Notes: a model not told the origin generated them from the sequence alone. DNA of 64,000 bases from Bacteroidota bacterium (GCA_023428545.1 JAEYXH010000008.1:247745-311744); one strand, 5' to 3'; shown: positions 9,055-18,142, numbered from the stretch's first letter. Numbers and translations are program-made.

Positions 9055-9981
9055 TTATATTTCTTTGAACGACAGACTTCCTGCACCAAACAAACCGGCA
9101 TCGCCCTTTAATGGGGAAATCCCTATGGTGGCTCGCGACATGCTAATGGGTTGTGCCCAGCGGAAAGCTTCTTTTTTTATTTCCGGTAGGAATTGGGCTG
9201 CCGGACCAAAGATTCCTCCTCCAAAGATAATCATGGAAGGATTAAACACCGAAACCAGATTGGCCACTGATTTTCCCCATGCCCTGACTGCTTCCCGAAT
9301 TACCTTTTTTGCTACCGGATGGCCTTGTTCAAATGCCGAAAACAGTGCCTGGGCATCCTTAAAGGGTTTACTGCCCGCAGGAACCAGTTGGTTGGCAAGC
9401 CTGACCATTCCTGATCCGGATGCCTGAAATTCAAAATTTCCGCATGAACTGAAATCTTTACGAAATTTGCCTGACAAGGCCATCCACCCAACTGCACCCG
9501 CAATGCCATCCTGTCCCCTGATCACAGATCCACCACTGAGTATGCCAGCGCCAATTCCCGTTCCAACCGACAAATAAATGGCATCCTGAATCCCTTTCGC
9601 CATTCCCATCCAGGTTTCACCCAGAATATAACAGGTCCGGTCGCTTTCAATCCTGACTTTCGGTATTCCCGTTCCAAGACTCCCATTTAATCTTTCAAGC
9701 AGGGGATAATCAGACCATCCCGGTATATTGGGCGCCCATATCCTGCCTGTTGCCGGATTGACGATGCCGGGCACCGATATCCCAATCCCGGCAACAATGG
9801 CGTTTCCGGCAATATCTTTCAAAAAAGTTTGTATGGTATTGATTATTAGGTCTCCGACATCGTCACCCTGCCTTTCGGAAAGGAGGCAGTCATGGCGCGA
9901 AAATATCTGCCCATTTTCATCCATCAGGGCTGCAGATAGTTTTGTGCCTCCTAAATCTATGCCGATTCCGTATTTAACCAT
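9055..9981 (-). CDS. ROK family sugar kinase with degenerate zinc motif
   Basis: ROK proteins phosphorylate hexoses or N-acetyl sugars, or act as repressors; this 308-residue one lacks a DNA-binding domain, so a kinase is the likely role. The ATP site is intact: GIGIDLGGTKLSAALMD at the N-terminus and YLSVGTGIGAGILSGG near residue 135. The usual zinc motif (His, then CxCGxxGCxE) is nearly gone: the region reads GWMALSGKFRKDFSSCGNFE, with one Cys left and the His replaced. It sits between the GH42 gene (39 bases upstream) and the MFS gene, consistent with kinase, transporter and hydrolase acting on one sugar. Confidence 0.85.
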   Translation of the reverse strand: MVKYGIGIDLGGTKLSAALMDENGQIFSRHDCLLSERQGDDVGDLIINTIQTFLKDIAGNAIVAGIGISVPGIVNPATGRIWAPNIPGWSDYPLLERLNGSLGTGIPKVRIESDRTCYILGETWMGMAKGIQDAIYLSVGTGIGAGILSGGSVIRGQDGIAGAVGWMALSGKFRKDFSSCGNFEFQASGSGMVRLANQLVPAGSKPFKDAQALFSAFEQGHPVAKKVIREAVRAWGKSVANLVSVFNPSMIIFGGGIFGPAAQFLPEIKKEAFRWAQPISMSRATIGISPLKGDAGLFGAGSLSFKEI

Positions 9982-10019
9982 TCTGTGTAATTGTATTTTG
10001 CAATGAATGGAAGATCCTT

Positions 10020-12314
10020 CTAATTGGGAGTGATTTCCCAGATCATGACCTGTTTCCTTTTAATTTCAGAAGCCAGAACCAACACATTGTCCTTCCAGGA
10101 AAGTGCAGAATAACGATCACTGATTACTTCCCTGATCTTATAGTCGCCGCGCGGCAATTTCAGGTCAACGCTGAAAGATTCACTCTTGTCACTGTGGTTG
10201 ATGGCAAAGAGAAGATATCCGTTGGTATATTCCTGAAGTCGTAATTCCAGTTGGTTCGTGGTTCGGCCATCAAGATTGGAGGTAAATGGCCGTTCAATTT
10301 TTGCCCAGTTTGTCAGGTTGGTGAAGAATCGGTCATTTACCGGGTCGACTTCCGGAAAGCCTGCCATTCCCATGTAGGTCCCAACCAGCATAGCCTCTCC
10401 TGATCCAAAGCGGGAAACAACAACTGCCGGTTGTCCTTCAGCTGTTTGGGCCAATACACGGACATTGGCATTTTCGAGTGGGGTGACTGACTGGGCATAT
10501 AACGTGCCCTTCAACAGGTCACCTGTCTGTAATCCAAGGGTTGCCGGATGATTGTTATCAGTAACCTTCAAGGAAATGCTTTCGCGCATTCTCACTTCGT
10601 TTTCACGTACCCCGAATACCTCATGCAATCCCAGTCCAGGAATTATCTCGGAGGCGAAACCCCTGTCATCGTTCCAGGCAGCCCTGGCCTCAACCAAGAC
10701 ATAACCTCCGTTGCGCACAAATTCCCTGATTCCATCGGCAGTTTTTTGTGTGACCATAATGGGGTAGGGCAGAATAATCAGTTTATACTGTGACAACTCA
10801 TTCTTGTCGATGTGTTCACGGTGGATGAAATCGACAGGAATATTATGGTTGGCAAATGACTGAAAATAGCCAATCAGGGAATTGGTCAGGGCCGACGGAT
10901 AATCCCTGCGTTGCATTCCACCGACCATTTGTGTCAATGGGTTATAAACGATACCGACTTGTGCTTTCACAGGTAAGGATTCCAGAAAAAGTTTCTGGTT
11001 CCGGTTGACCACGGATGCTATTTCACCCGCACTTTTTGCCCTTTCCGTGAGGGTTCCGTCAAGGTTAATCAGACCGTATCCACCGGCTTCATAGCCTGTC
11101 GACATTGGATAATAAGCATAGATATTCACGCCTTTGGCTCCTTTTGCAATGGCCGACCACGCCCAGATCCTGTGATCATCGGGTGTTACGGGATCACTGA
11201 CCAGCAGCGCAATGGTACCCATGCCTGCCTGTAATTCACCCACAAACCATCCCCCCTTTTCCCTGTTGGCACTTCGGGTAAAGTCCATCACTGTACGCAG
11301 GGTGGTTACCGACCAGGCCCTGTCGGGGTGGTTATGCTTTGGGTACAGCGAAACCCCGTAATAGTCGAGTGGCCTGGCCATCAAAAAATCGTCGGTTGCC
11401 CCGGCTCCTACATGTGGCGACTGGAACAGGGAGGCTCCCACTGCATGGGCGGTTATGAGGTGATTTGGATCAGCTTTCCTGATGGCATTGTACCGGGCTT
11501 GCATATCATCGACCAGCTTTTCATATATGAAGGTTTTCCAATCGATGAAATCGGTATAACTAAGTATCGTACTGAATCGGGGTGGATCAACCTGTTCCCA
11601 TTCGGTGAAATTCCTGTACCATGCCTTGTTGAGATTTTCAAGGTTGGTATATTTCTTTTCAAGCCAGAGGCGGAATTTATTGCGTGTTCCCGGACAAAAA
11701 CAGAACTGGACATTGGGTATATAGTCGAGCGAAGCCCAGTTGATGATATGTGGTTCGCTCCAGAGATCCCATCCAAAAAGACTGGAGAATTCGTTTGCCA
11801 CTTTGGCGGTTTCGGTATAAAAACCGAGTACAGCCTCTTCAACCTCGTGGTTATCGGTACAAGCTCCCGGTGCCGCCTGTGGGTGAACCTTATCGCCACT
11901 TTGTGCCTCAAACAGGGCATGTGGAAACTGTGTGCCCACCCAATCGGGAGCAGAATCGACATATACCTGGATGAAAACCCTCAGTCCTGCCTCCTCTGCC
12001 AGTTTCATAAGCAGGCGCAGATTCGCGAAATTGTATTTTCCTTTTTCCGGTTCACAGGCTGCCCATTCAACCCAGGTCCTTACGGTGTTGAACCCCAGTG
12101 ATTTAATTTGCTGAAGGTCTTTGCGCCATTCTGATTCTGATTGTGGATGAATGGTTGAAAGCATGGGAGCCCTGGCCTTTCCGCCACTATACCATACCGA
12201 AAAAGGAAAAAATTGTTTTTCGGGGGTTTGCCATGCATAGGGTTGGGCGTCGAGATTGACAGACAACAAAAACAGCATGACCAGCAGGGTGATCGCCTTA
12301 TTGATGGTTTTCAT
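10020..12314 (-). CDS. Secreted GH42-type beta-galactosidase-like glycoside hydrolase
   Basis: Exported glycoside hydrolase of 764 residues. The signal peptide is MKTINKAITLLVMLFLLSV...LDA. The catalytic (beta/alpha)8 domain (about 25-420) follows GH42/clan GH-A order: SLGFNTVRTWVEWAACEPEKGKYNF, then GWDLWSEPHI with the likely acid/base Glu, and WFVGELQAG with the likely nucleophile Glu. In most GH-A enzymes an Asn precedes the acid/base Glu; here it is Ser. Then comes a GH42 trimerisation-type domain (LIILPYPIMVTQKTADGIREF, about 490-640) and a C-terminal beta domain. It is first in the four-gene sugar operon. Galactoside activity is the family norm; other GH-A activities are possible. Confidence 0.8.
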   Translation of the reverse strand: MKTINKAITLLVMLFLLSVNLDAQPYAWQTPEKQFFPFSVWYSGGKARAPMLSTIHPQSESEWRKDLQQIKSLGFNTVRTWVEWAACEPEKGKYNFANLRLLMKLAEEAGLRVFIQVYVDSAPDWVGTQFPHALFEAQSGDKVHPQAAPGACTDNHEVEEAVLGFYTETAKVANEFSSLFGWDLWSEPHIINWASLDYIPNVQFCFCPGTRNKFRLWLEKKYTNLENLNKAWYRNFTEWEQVDPPRFSTILSYTDFIDWKTFIYEKLVDDMQARYNAIRKADPNHLITAHAVGASLFQSPHVGAGATDDFLMARPLDYYGVSLYPKHNHPDRAWSVTTLRTVMDFTRSANREKGGWFVGELQAGMGTIALLVSDPVTPDDHRIWAWSAIAKGAKGVNIYAYYPMSTGYEAGGYGLINLDGTLTERAKSAGEIASVVNRNQKLFLESLPVKAQVGIVYNPLTQMVGGMQRRDYPSALTNSLIGYFQSFANHNIPVDFIHREHIDKNELSQYKLIILPYPIMVTQKTADGIREFVRNGGYVLVEARAAWNDDRGFASEIIPGLGLHEVFGVRENEVRMRESISLKVTDNNHPATLGLQTGDLLKGTLYAQSVTPLENANVRVLAQTAEGQPAVVVSRFGSGEAMLVGTYMGMAGFPEVDPVNDRFFTNLTNWAKIERPFTSNLDGRTTNQLELRLQEYTNGYLLFAINHSDKSESFSVDLKLPRGDYKIREVISDRYSALSWKDNVLVLASEIKRKQVMIWEITPN

Positions 12315-12361
12315 AATGTCAGATTAATTAGTGCCTTGAAATTACATAATTTTCTGATACT

Positions 12362-12398
12362 AAAACAGGGAACCGGCCAAAGACCGATTCCCTGTTTT
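12362..12398 (-). terminator. Bidirectional terminator after pheS
   Basis: A 15-base stem with one C-A mismatch (AAAACAGGGAACCGG, 12362-12376, with 12384-12398) and the loop CCAAAGA. On the minus strand it ends in TTTTAG and lies 45 bases after the pheS stop. Confidence 0.75.
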
Positions 12399-12442
12399 AT
12401 GACAAAAAATAATGGTTTTAGAAAACCAAAACTTCCTTTGAT

Positions 12443-13462
12443 TTACAAGGCTGATTTGAATTGACGAAGGAATCTTACGTCGTTTTCAAAATAATGCCTG
12501 ATATCCTTGATGCCGTATAATAACATGGCGATACGTTCGATACCCATGCCAAATGCGAATCCGGTGTATTTATTGCTGTCTATGTTGCAGGCTTCCAGTA
12601 CATTCGGGTCAACCATGCCGCATCCGAGTATCTCAAGCCAGCCAGTATGTTTACACACGTTACATCCTTCTCCTCCACAAATCGAACAACTTACATCCAT
12701 TTCAGCCGAAGGTTCAGTGAATGGGAAGTAGGAAGGTCTTAACCTGATTTTTGTCCCTTCCCCGAAAAGTTCTTTTGCGAAATAAAGCAAGGTTTGTTTC
12801 AGGTCGGCAAAGGAAACATTCTCGTCAACATAAAGTCCTTCAACCTGATGGAAAATACAGTGTGACCTTGCCGATATGGCTTCGTTACGGAATACCCTGC
12901 CCGGGAAGATGGCCCTGATGGGTGGCTGGGTGTGTTCCATAACCCTGATTTGAACGCTTGAGGTATGGGTCCGAAGCAGTACATCGGGATTCTTTTCGAT
13001 AAAAAAAGTATCCTGCATGTCTCTTGCCGGGTGTTCGGGTGGAAAGTTCAATGCCGAAAACACGTGCCAGTCATCCTCAATTTCGGGACCTTCAGCTACC
13101 GAGAATCCCAAACGGGCAAATATGTCAATGATTCGGTTTCTGACAAGGGCCAGGGGATGACGAGTTCCGAGAGTTAACGACTCTCCGGGTGCAGTCAGGT
13201 CGAGGCCGGATTTTCCATCATCTCCGGTTTCAAATGCTTCCTTCAGCGCATTGATCTTATCCTGGGCTGCGATTTTCAGGTCATTTAGCGCTTTACCCAC
13301 CTCTTTTTTCAATTCAGGCTGTACGTCCTTGAATTCGGCAAAAAGCTGGTTAAGTTTTCCTTTCTTGCTGATGTATTTTATACGCAATTCCTCGACTTCT
13401 TCGCGGGTGGCAGCTTTCAGCGCTTCCACCTCGTTGAGCAATTCCCTGATTCTATCCAACAT
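12443..13462 (-). CDS. pheS: Phenylalanine--tRNA ligase alpha subunit
   Basis: Alpha subunit of the alpha2beta2 phenylalanyl-tRNA synthetase, which charges tRNA-Phe in the cytosol; 339 residues. The N-terminal coiled coil (1-90) is followed by the class II core: GTRHPLALVRNRIIDIF near 110, motif 2 PPIRAIFPGRVFRNEAISARSH near 200, and motif 3 GFAFGMGIERIAMLLYGIKDIR near 307. FFPFTEPSAEMDV-like YFPFTEPSAEMDV contains substrate-pocket residues, and a Cys-rich CSICGGEGCNVC knuckle is present. The frame is open 76 codons further upstream, but the ATG at 13462 matches family length, and a -7 promoter box lies at 13483-13490, which excludes the longer form. pheT is not in the window. Confidence 0.96.
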   Translation of the reverse strand: MLDRIRELLNEVEALKAATREEVEELRIKYISKKGKLNQLFAEFKDVQPELKKEVGKALNDLKIAAQDKINALKEAFETGDDGKSGLDLTAPGESLTLGTRHPLALVRNRIIDIFARLGFSVAEGPEIEDDWHVFSALNFPPEHPARDMQDTFFIEKNPDVLLRTHTSSVQIRVMEHTQPPIRAIFPGRVFRNEAISARSHCIFHQVEGLYVDENVSFADLKQTLLYFAKELFGEGTKIRLRPSYFPFTEPSAEMDVSCSICGGEGCNVCKHTGWLEILGCGMVDPNVLEACNIDSNKYTGFAFGMGIERIAMLLYGIKDIRHYFENDVRFLRQFKSAL

Positions 13463-13482
13463 ATCATCAAAATTTGAATTTG

Positions 13483-13490
13483 CAAAGATA
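13483..13490 (-). promoter_or_regulatory. -7 promoter box of pheS
   Basis: The minus strand reads TATCTTTG, an exact TAnnTTTG match ending 20 bases before the chosen ATG. It fixes the start at 13462, because any transcript from here could not encode the longer open frame. Confidence 0.55.
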
Positions 13491-13572
13491 AGTATTCCTG
13501 CGAAAACGGGATAAAAGTCAACCCGCCAGAAAAACATTCTGTGTAATAGTTTCAAATTCAAGGGGAGGTACT

Positions 13573-13580
13573 TACCTTTG
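13573..13580 (+). promoter_or_regulatory. -7 box in front of MBL hydrolase
   Basis: TACCTTTG matches TAnnTTTG exactly, 21 bases before the ATG. Directly behind it GGAGGT (13583-13588) pairs with ACCTCC (13593-13598), so the leader would carry a small hairpin over its GGAGG. Confidence 0.5.
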
Positions 13581-13601
13581 CAGGAGGTTAACACCTCCCA
13601 T

Positions 13602-14315
13602 ATGAAAGATTTCAGGATAATACAGCTGAATGTGGGAATGACCAGTCCCACCATCATCACTAACGAAGAGAGTTCACTCCTTATTGACACAGGCCCTCCT
13701 GGTCACCTCGATGATTTTGTCCGACAGTTTCAATTTCATGGGATCCAGCCTTCAACCATCCATCTGATTGTGCTGACCCACGTACATTACGATCATGCAG
13801 GCAATCTTGCCGGACTTAGGGATCTTACCGGAGCGAAGGTTTTGGTAAACAAGCGGGAAGCAGATTGGTTATCGAAAGGGTTGATGCCAATTCCCCGGGG
13901 AACCCGATGGTGGAGCAAACTGGTAGTGAACCTTGGCGACATACTCATGCCCGGATTTGCCTCACCACCTCCATTTGAGGCTGATGTATTGGTGGATGAG
14001 AAGATGGAACTTGGACCCTGGGGATTCCCTGCCTCAATTATCCATACTCCCGGACATACCGTAGGTTCGCAGTCGGTGATCATGGGTAAAACGATAATTT
14101 CCGGAGATACTTTCTTTAACTTCAAATATTTTTCGGTTTTTCCTCCCTTCGCCAATTCACAGGTTGAATTATTGCATACCTGGGAACGACTATTCAGTAT
14201 GGGTATTGAAACCATTTATCCGGGACATGGTCCCCGATTTGATGTTTCGGTGGCAAAAGAAACCTATAAGAAGAAAATCAGGGAATTCAGGGATGAGGTT
14301 TTTCAGGAGCCCTGA
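13602..14315 (+). CDS. Metallo-beta-lactamase fold hydrolase
   Basis: Cytosolic MBL-fold hydrolase of 237 residues with a di-metal site: THVHYDHAG (HxHxDH) near residue 62, HTPGHTVGSQSV with the next His near 153, SGDTFF with the bridging Asp near 172, and YPGHGPR with the last His near 214. The glyoxalase II-like order without extra domains leaves the substrate open (thioesters, lactones or phosphodiesters). The ATG at 13602 was chosen over a TTG eight codons earlier because a promoter -7 box overlaps that region and MKDFRIIQLNVG begins the fold. It converges on the coiled-coil gene with 14 bases between stops. Confidence 0.85.
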   Translation: MKDFRIIQLNVGMTSPTIITNEESSLLIDTGPPGHLDDFVRQFQFHGIQPSTIHLIVLTHVHYDHAGNLAGLRDLTGAKVLVNKREADWLSKGLMPIPRGTRWWSKLVVNLGDILMPGFASPPPFEADVLVDEKMELGPWGFPASIIHTPGHTVGSQSVIMGKTIISGDTFFNFKYFSVFPPFANSQVELLHTWERLFSMGIETIYPGHGPRFDVSVAKETYKKKIREFRDEVFQEP

Positions 14316-14329
14316 ACTATTCTCACTGT

Positions 14330-15244
14330 TTATTTCATCTCGAAGCGGGTTGTGCCAATGTTATTTCCATCAGCAAAGATATCCACTGTATAGACTCCCG
14401 GACTGAATTTCTCGCCTTCATTGTCCCAAAAGATATTGACCGGTAGGTCGTTACCTTCGTAGTTGACTTCGCGCATGGCCGAGAATGGAATTTTCAGATC
14501 TTCGAACTGGAAAAGATCGTTAGGTGATTTGCTCAAAAGTAACTGGTCGGGACGCATGATTCGTACATAGACATTTTTTGCCCCTCTTTTGGCTGTGATG
14601 TTTCGGTTCAGGGTGAAACTGACCCGGATCATGGTTGCCCTGTTTGCAAATCGGGTGCTTTGGTTTCGACTGTTTACGGCTTCACCTAACAGGTCGGAAA
14701 GTTCAAGCTTGGCAGCCCGTTCCAGGTTCTGTTCCAACCTGTCCTTTTCCTGGGTGAGCTGGACATTTTGTGATTCAACCTGTTTGACCTGTTCCTTGAC
14801 TTCGAGGTTCTCGGCCATCAATATCTGGTTCCGGCGGTTCAGCGAATCAATTTGGACAATATAATTCCGCATGATTTCACGAAGTGTGGTAACCTCCTTT
14901 TGGTAACGGCCGATTCGTTCAACACTGAGCCGCTTTGTCTGTTCCACCTCCAGAAGAAGGTCCTTGACCTTGGTCTGGGCAAAATAAAGCTGCTCGTTGA
15001 TGGTGTCGTTTTCCGTTTTCAAAGAGTCATAACTTTCTATGATCTGGGTTAATTCAAATTGGATTGAATCTTTTTCTGTTGAGATTTCACCGACGATTTG
15101 CCTGTAATCGTTTCGTTGCATGAAGAACATGGCTAACATTGCCACCAATGTCACCGACAAAAGAATGACAATGATATTGTTCCGTTTATCTTTTGTTGTT
15201 TCTCCCAGAAAATGTTTCTTTCCCATGGTCTTTTCTCCAGACAT
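14330..15244 (-). CDS. Membrane-anchored coiled-coil protein, unknown function
   Basis: A 304-residue protein with a short basic cytosolic tail, one membrane helix (NNIIVILLSVTLVAMLAMFF, about residues 22-41) and then about 130 residues of heptad-rich coiled coil (about 45-185, rich in E, K, Q, L). The last 110 residues form a compact beta-rich domain with ITAKRGAKNVYVRIMRPD and SPGVYTVDIFADG. Topology predicts the coiled coil and the C-terminal domain in the periplasm. I know no assigned function; proteins with this layout occur in many Bacteroidota. The ATG at 15244 is used; MGKKHF at 15226 is the other option. Confidence 0.75.
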   Translation of the reverse strand: MSGEKTMGKKHFLGETTKDKRNNIIVILLSVTLVAMLAMFFMQRNDYRQIVGEISTEKDSIQFELTQIIESYDSLKTENDTINEQLYFAQTKVKDLLLEVEQTKRLSVERIGRYQKEVTTLREIMRNYIVQIDSLNRRNQILMAENLEVKEQVKQVESQNVQLTQEKDRLEQNLERAAKLELSDLLGEAVNSRNQSTRFANRATMIRVSFTLNRNITAKRGAKNVYVRIMRPDQLLLSKSPNDLFQFEDLKIPFSAMREVNYEGNDLPVNIFWDNEGEKFSPGVYTVDIFADGNNIGTTRFEMK

Positions 15245-15354
15245 ATCAATGAATTAGATGAATCGTTCACCCGCAAAATTAGGAACTTTTCACGGTTGGC
15301 CGATAAAAATAGTGAATAACCGACCCATGTATATCAAAAACTATGCTGCTTTTT

Positions 15355-17718
15355 TCAGAAATTACCCAGTTTAATTCCGAAATAGACAGTCCTTGGGGTT
15401 GCCGGACCGTAGATGTATGCCGGATCCCTGTCAATTCCGATATCAAAATCGTTTTGATAAGAGTTGAAGATATTCTTTATTCCGGCATTGATCTGGGCTT
15501 TTCCTGATTTCAAAATGGGGAAAGTGTAACTCAATTTGATACCTGAATCAAGAAAAGAGTCTGATTTGATCAGCATTCCATCTTCAGGATTTTCCAGTCG
15601 GGGCCCAAAATAAGGGATAAGCATGGAGCCGGTATAATTACCCGACAGCGCCAATTCAAGTCGGTTGGTCGCCGACAAATTCATGGTTGCATATCCATAA
15701 TGCGATGGTGCACGGAAGAACCGTTTTTCATTGAATTCCTGCGGCGTTTCATAAGAACTGCTTTGGAGGGTAAACCCACTTTGGAACTGAAATTTTCTGG
15801 AAGGAGAAATGTTCAGTTCAAGATTTATACCCTTTACAACTGCCCCTTCCTCTGCATTTTTACGTGTGTAAACAACCACTCCATCCTCATCGGGGATTCC
15901 ATATTCATTGGAAAAGGGATTTGCCAGTTGGGTTAGGAATCCTTCGACCAAAAACTGATACTGTGAGTAAAGTGTTTGATGTGTATAACTCATTGACGCT
16001 GAATAGCTGTTGGAAGTTTCCTGTTTCAGGTTTTCATCATTTTTGTGCAAAACCTGCCTGGCTCCTGAGGTTTCGATGTGCAGGTCCTCATCAAATATCT
16101 GGGGCGCCCTGAATCCCCGGGCAAAGGAAGTCCTGAACTGCAGATCCTCTGAGGCATGCCAAAGCAGGCTGATTCTGGGACTGAGCACATTCCCGTTCAG
16201 TTTTTCCGATCGATTGATGATATCTTCTATTTGATACTTGTCGAAACGGATGCCGGCTGAGATCAGCAGGGAGGATAGTCGCCATTCGCTTTGTGAGAAT
16301 ACTGAAAATGTATTGATTTTCTGGTGTGCTACCTGTGCTCCGATTATGTTGGTCATGCTGGACGGATCAAAGTAGTCTTTCTTTTTATCCTTCAGTTGAT
16401 TATAGGCATATTCGGTGCCCGATGTAACTGTTGCCGGGGCAAACAGAAAATTGTCGATGTACCTGACGTACTGCATACCCGTCGATAATGAAAAGTCGTC
16501 GGTTTGGCCGTATGCCGTAGGATCCTGGTTTGCACCATAATAAGAACCCCTGTCGACTCCTACTGATGAAATCCACCCCGAGAACTTATCAATATCCCTC
16601 AGCAACTGGTCAAAAGTCAGAGAAGCTGAATTGATGCGGTGTGTCGTACTTTCGGAAATATCCGACTCGTGCAGCGGCTTGTCAAATTTATTGCCACCCC
16701 TTCGGTATTCATAGATCCGGAAATAGTCGAGCGAAAGTTTCCCCCTGGTCCCTGTCCTGCGAAACAGGCGGGTTCCAAAGGTTGTATTGTCAATGGAGGA
16801 TAATTCCGAGAATCCATCGCCATTCGAATCATACGGATTTCTTTTTCTGTGGAATCCATAAAAACTCAATCCCTGGTGGTTTTGTTCCGATACCAGTGAA
16901 CCGATTGCGTTAAGGTTGAAGTCGGGTTCGGGGGTAACGCCTGAAATACCGGCACCTGTAATGCCATACGAGGATGAGAGGCTGAAAGTATTGTTAATTG
17001 GATCTTTCGTTATCATATTGATCGTGCCTGCGATGGCGTTGCTGCCAAACAAGGCCGAGCCACCACCCCTGACTACTTCCACCCGCTCGATCATATTGAC
17101 TGGTATGAGTTCGAGACCATAAACACCTGCAAGGCCACTGAAAACGGGTCTTGAGTTGATCAGGATCTGGGTGTAAGGCCCTTCGAGGCCATTCATTCGA
17201 ACCTGCGAGAATCCACAATTCTGGCAATTGTTTTCCATCCGGAGGCCGGGAGTAAAGTTGAGTCCTTCACTTAAGGTTACACTTTGCATCCTGTCGAACA
17301 GCTTTGGATTAATGCTGTTGACAATGGAGCTGGATTCTTTCCGGCTTCCGGCATTGCGGTTGGCTGAAATGACCACCTGTTCGATCCCGATATTGTCGGG
17401 CTCAAGGTTGACGGAAAGGTCGAGGGTATTGCCATCTTCAATGGTTATCTCTCTGCTAATGGGGCGGTATCCAACCGCCGAAAAAACAATGACCTGATTG
17501 CCTCCGGGAATATTTTTCAGGATGAATTTCCCCTGGGCATCTGCCGAAACCCCGATCGTTGTTCCCTGTATAAATATACTGGCAAAGGGAATTAACTCGC
17601 CACGCGATTCGATTTTGCCGGAAAGGGCACCGGTTGTTGTGTGTTTTTTTACAGGCTCATGGGCAGTGAGGATGGATACCGAGCATATCAGTATCAGAAT
17701 CAGTATGGTTGATTTCAT
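15355..17718 (-). CDS. TonB-dependent outer-membrane receptor with CxxC plug motif
   Basis: Outer-membrane TonB-dependent receptor of 787 residues. Order: signal peptide (1-19), carboxypeptidase-regulatory-like beta domain (about 30-108), plug (about 112-240, with EQVVISANR resembling a TonB-box region and RVEVVRGGGSALFGSNAIAGTINMIT), and a 22-strand barrel ending in YFGIKLGNF. The plug contains NNCQNCGF with Cys165 and Cys168, an unusual close Cys pair in the channel. Length and architecture are of the siderophore/metal/cobalamin type, not SusC. It is 45 bases behind a His-rich exported protein on the same strand, which suggests a metal or metal-complex substrate; this is inference. Confidence 0.85.
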   Translation of the reverse strand: MKSTILILILICSVSILTAHEPVKKHTTTGALSGKIESRGELIPFASIFIQGTTIGVSADAQGKFILKNIPGGNQVIVFSAVGYRPISREITIEDGNTLDLSVNLEPDNIGIEQVVISANRNAGSRKESSSIVNSINPKLFDRMQSVTLSEGLNFTPGLRMENNCQNCGFSQVRMNGLEGPYTQILINSRPVFSGLAGVYGLELIPVNMIERVEVVRGGGSALFGSNAIAGTINMITKDPINNTFSLSSSYGITGAGISGVTPEPDFNLNAIGSLVSEQNHQGLSFYGFHRKRNPYDSNGDGFSELSSIDNTTFGTRLFRRTGTRGKLSLDYFRIYEYRRGGNKFDKPLHESDISESTTHRINSASLTFDQLLRDIDKFSGWISSVGVDRGSYYGANQDPTAYGQTDDFSLSTGMQYVRYIDNFLFAPATVTSGTEYAYNQLKDKKKDYFDPSSMTNIIGAQVAHQKINTFSVFSQSEWRLSSLLISAGIRFDKYQIEDIINRSEKLNGNVLSPRISLLWHASEDLQFRTSFARGFRAPQIFDEDLHIETSGARQVLHKNDENLKQETSNSYSASMSYTHQTLYSQYQFLVEGFLTQLANPFSNEYGIPDEDGVVVYTRKNAEEGAVVKGINLELNISPSRKFQFQSGFTLQSSSYETPQEFNEKRFFRAPSHYGYATMNLSATNRLELALSGNYTGSMLIPYFGPRLENPEDGMLIKSDSFLDSGIKLSYTFPILKSGKAQINAGIKNIFNSYQNDFDIGIDRDPAYIYGPATPRTVYFGIKLGNF

Positions 17719-17763
17719 TGAAAACTTGGATTTTGGTAAAAACAGAATATGAAAGTTCGGGAA

Positions 17764-18135
17764 TTAGCTGTTTTTACCCGGGGGCGCCCTTAGCGGACTG
17801 TGTACAAGAATCGATTTTTCAATGAAGTGTTGGTTGTCGGCAATAGGTTCTTCCCTCAAAATCACGGGAACGACTAATGCATTCCTGAAAACAGGAGGTT
17901 CCTGGTAATCCAGAAAGTTGACCTGGAAATCATAGATATTTCCGGATGAGTGTGTGTGGTTTTTGAGTGGCAGGTTTTGGTCGTGGTCGACCGGATGGAA
18001 GTGAAAAATCAATCTGCCATCTGCCAGGATATGACAATGTTTATCCCTGGTAACCGTATAGGTTACCATGAAATAACCCATCAGCAATGGCAGTAAAAGG
18101 TATTTGCAGTATTTTCTCACTTTTCGGTAATTCAT
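17764..18135 (-). CDS. Exported His-rich small protein, upstream of TonB receptor
   Basis: A 123-residue protein with an N-terminal hydrophobic segment (KYLLLPLLMGYFMVTYTV, about 11-28) acting as signal or anchor. Behind it are clustered histidines: His33, His35, His45, His47, His51, His60 and His62 in HCHI, FHFHPVDHD and HTHSS, plus His103 and His112. The C-terminus ends in SPLRAPPGKNS. No catalytic motif is seen. The clusters would suit binding of zinc, copper or iron in the periplasm. It is the first gene before a TonB-dependent receptor (45-base gap) and has its own promoter-like sequence with a dyad. No family name is known to me. Confidence 0.75.
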   Translation of the reverse strand: MNYRKVRKYCKYLLLPLLMGYFMVTYTVTRDKHCHILADGRLIFHFHPVDHDQNLPLKNHTHSSGNIYDFQVNFLDYQEPPVFRNALVVPVILREEPIADNQHFIEKSILVHSPLRAPPGKNS

Positions 18136-18142
18136 GACATGT

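Noticed and set aside
11328..12101. 257-codon frame antisense to the GH42 gene
   Set aside because: Shadow of a strongly supported gene on the other strand; it has no domain of its own.
13463..13690. 76-codon N-terminal extension of PheS
   Set aside because: An exact -7 promoter box and the normal family start both lie downstream of it.
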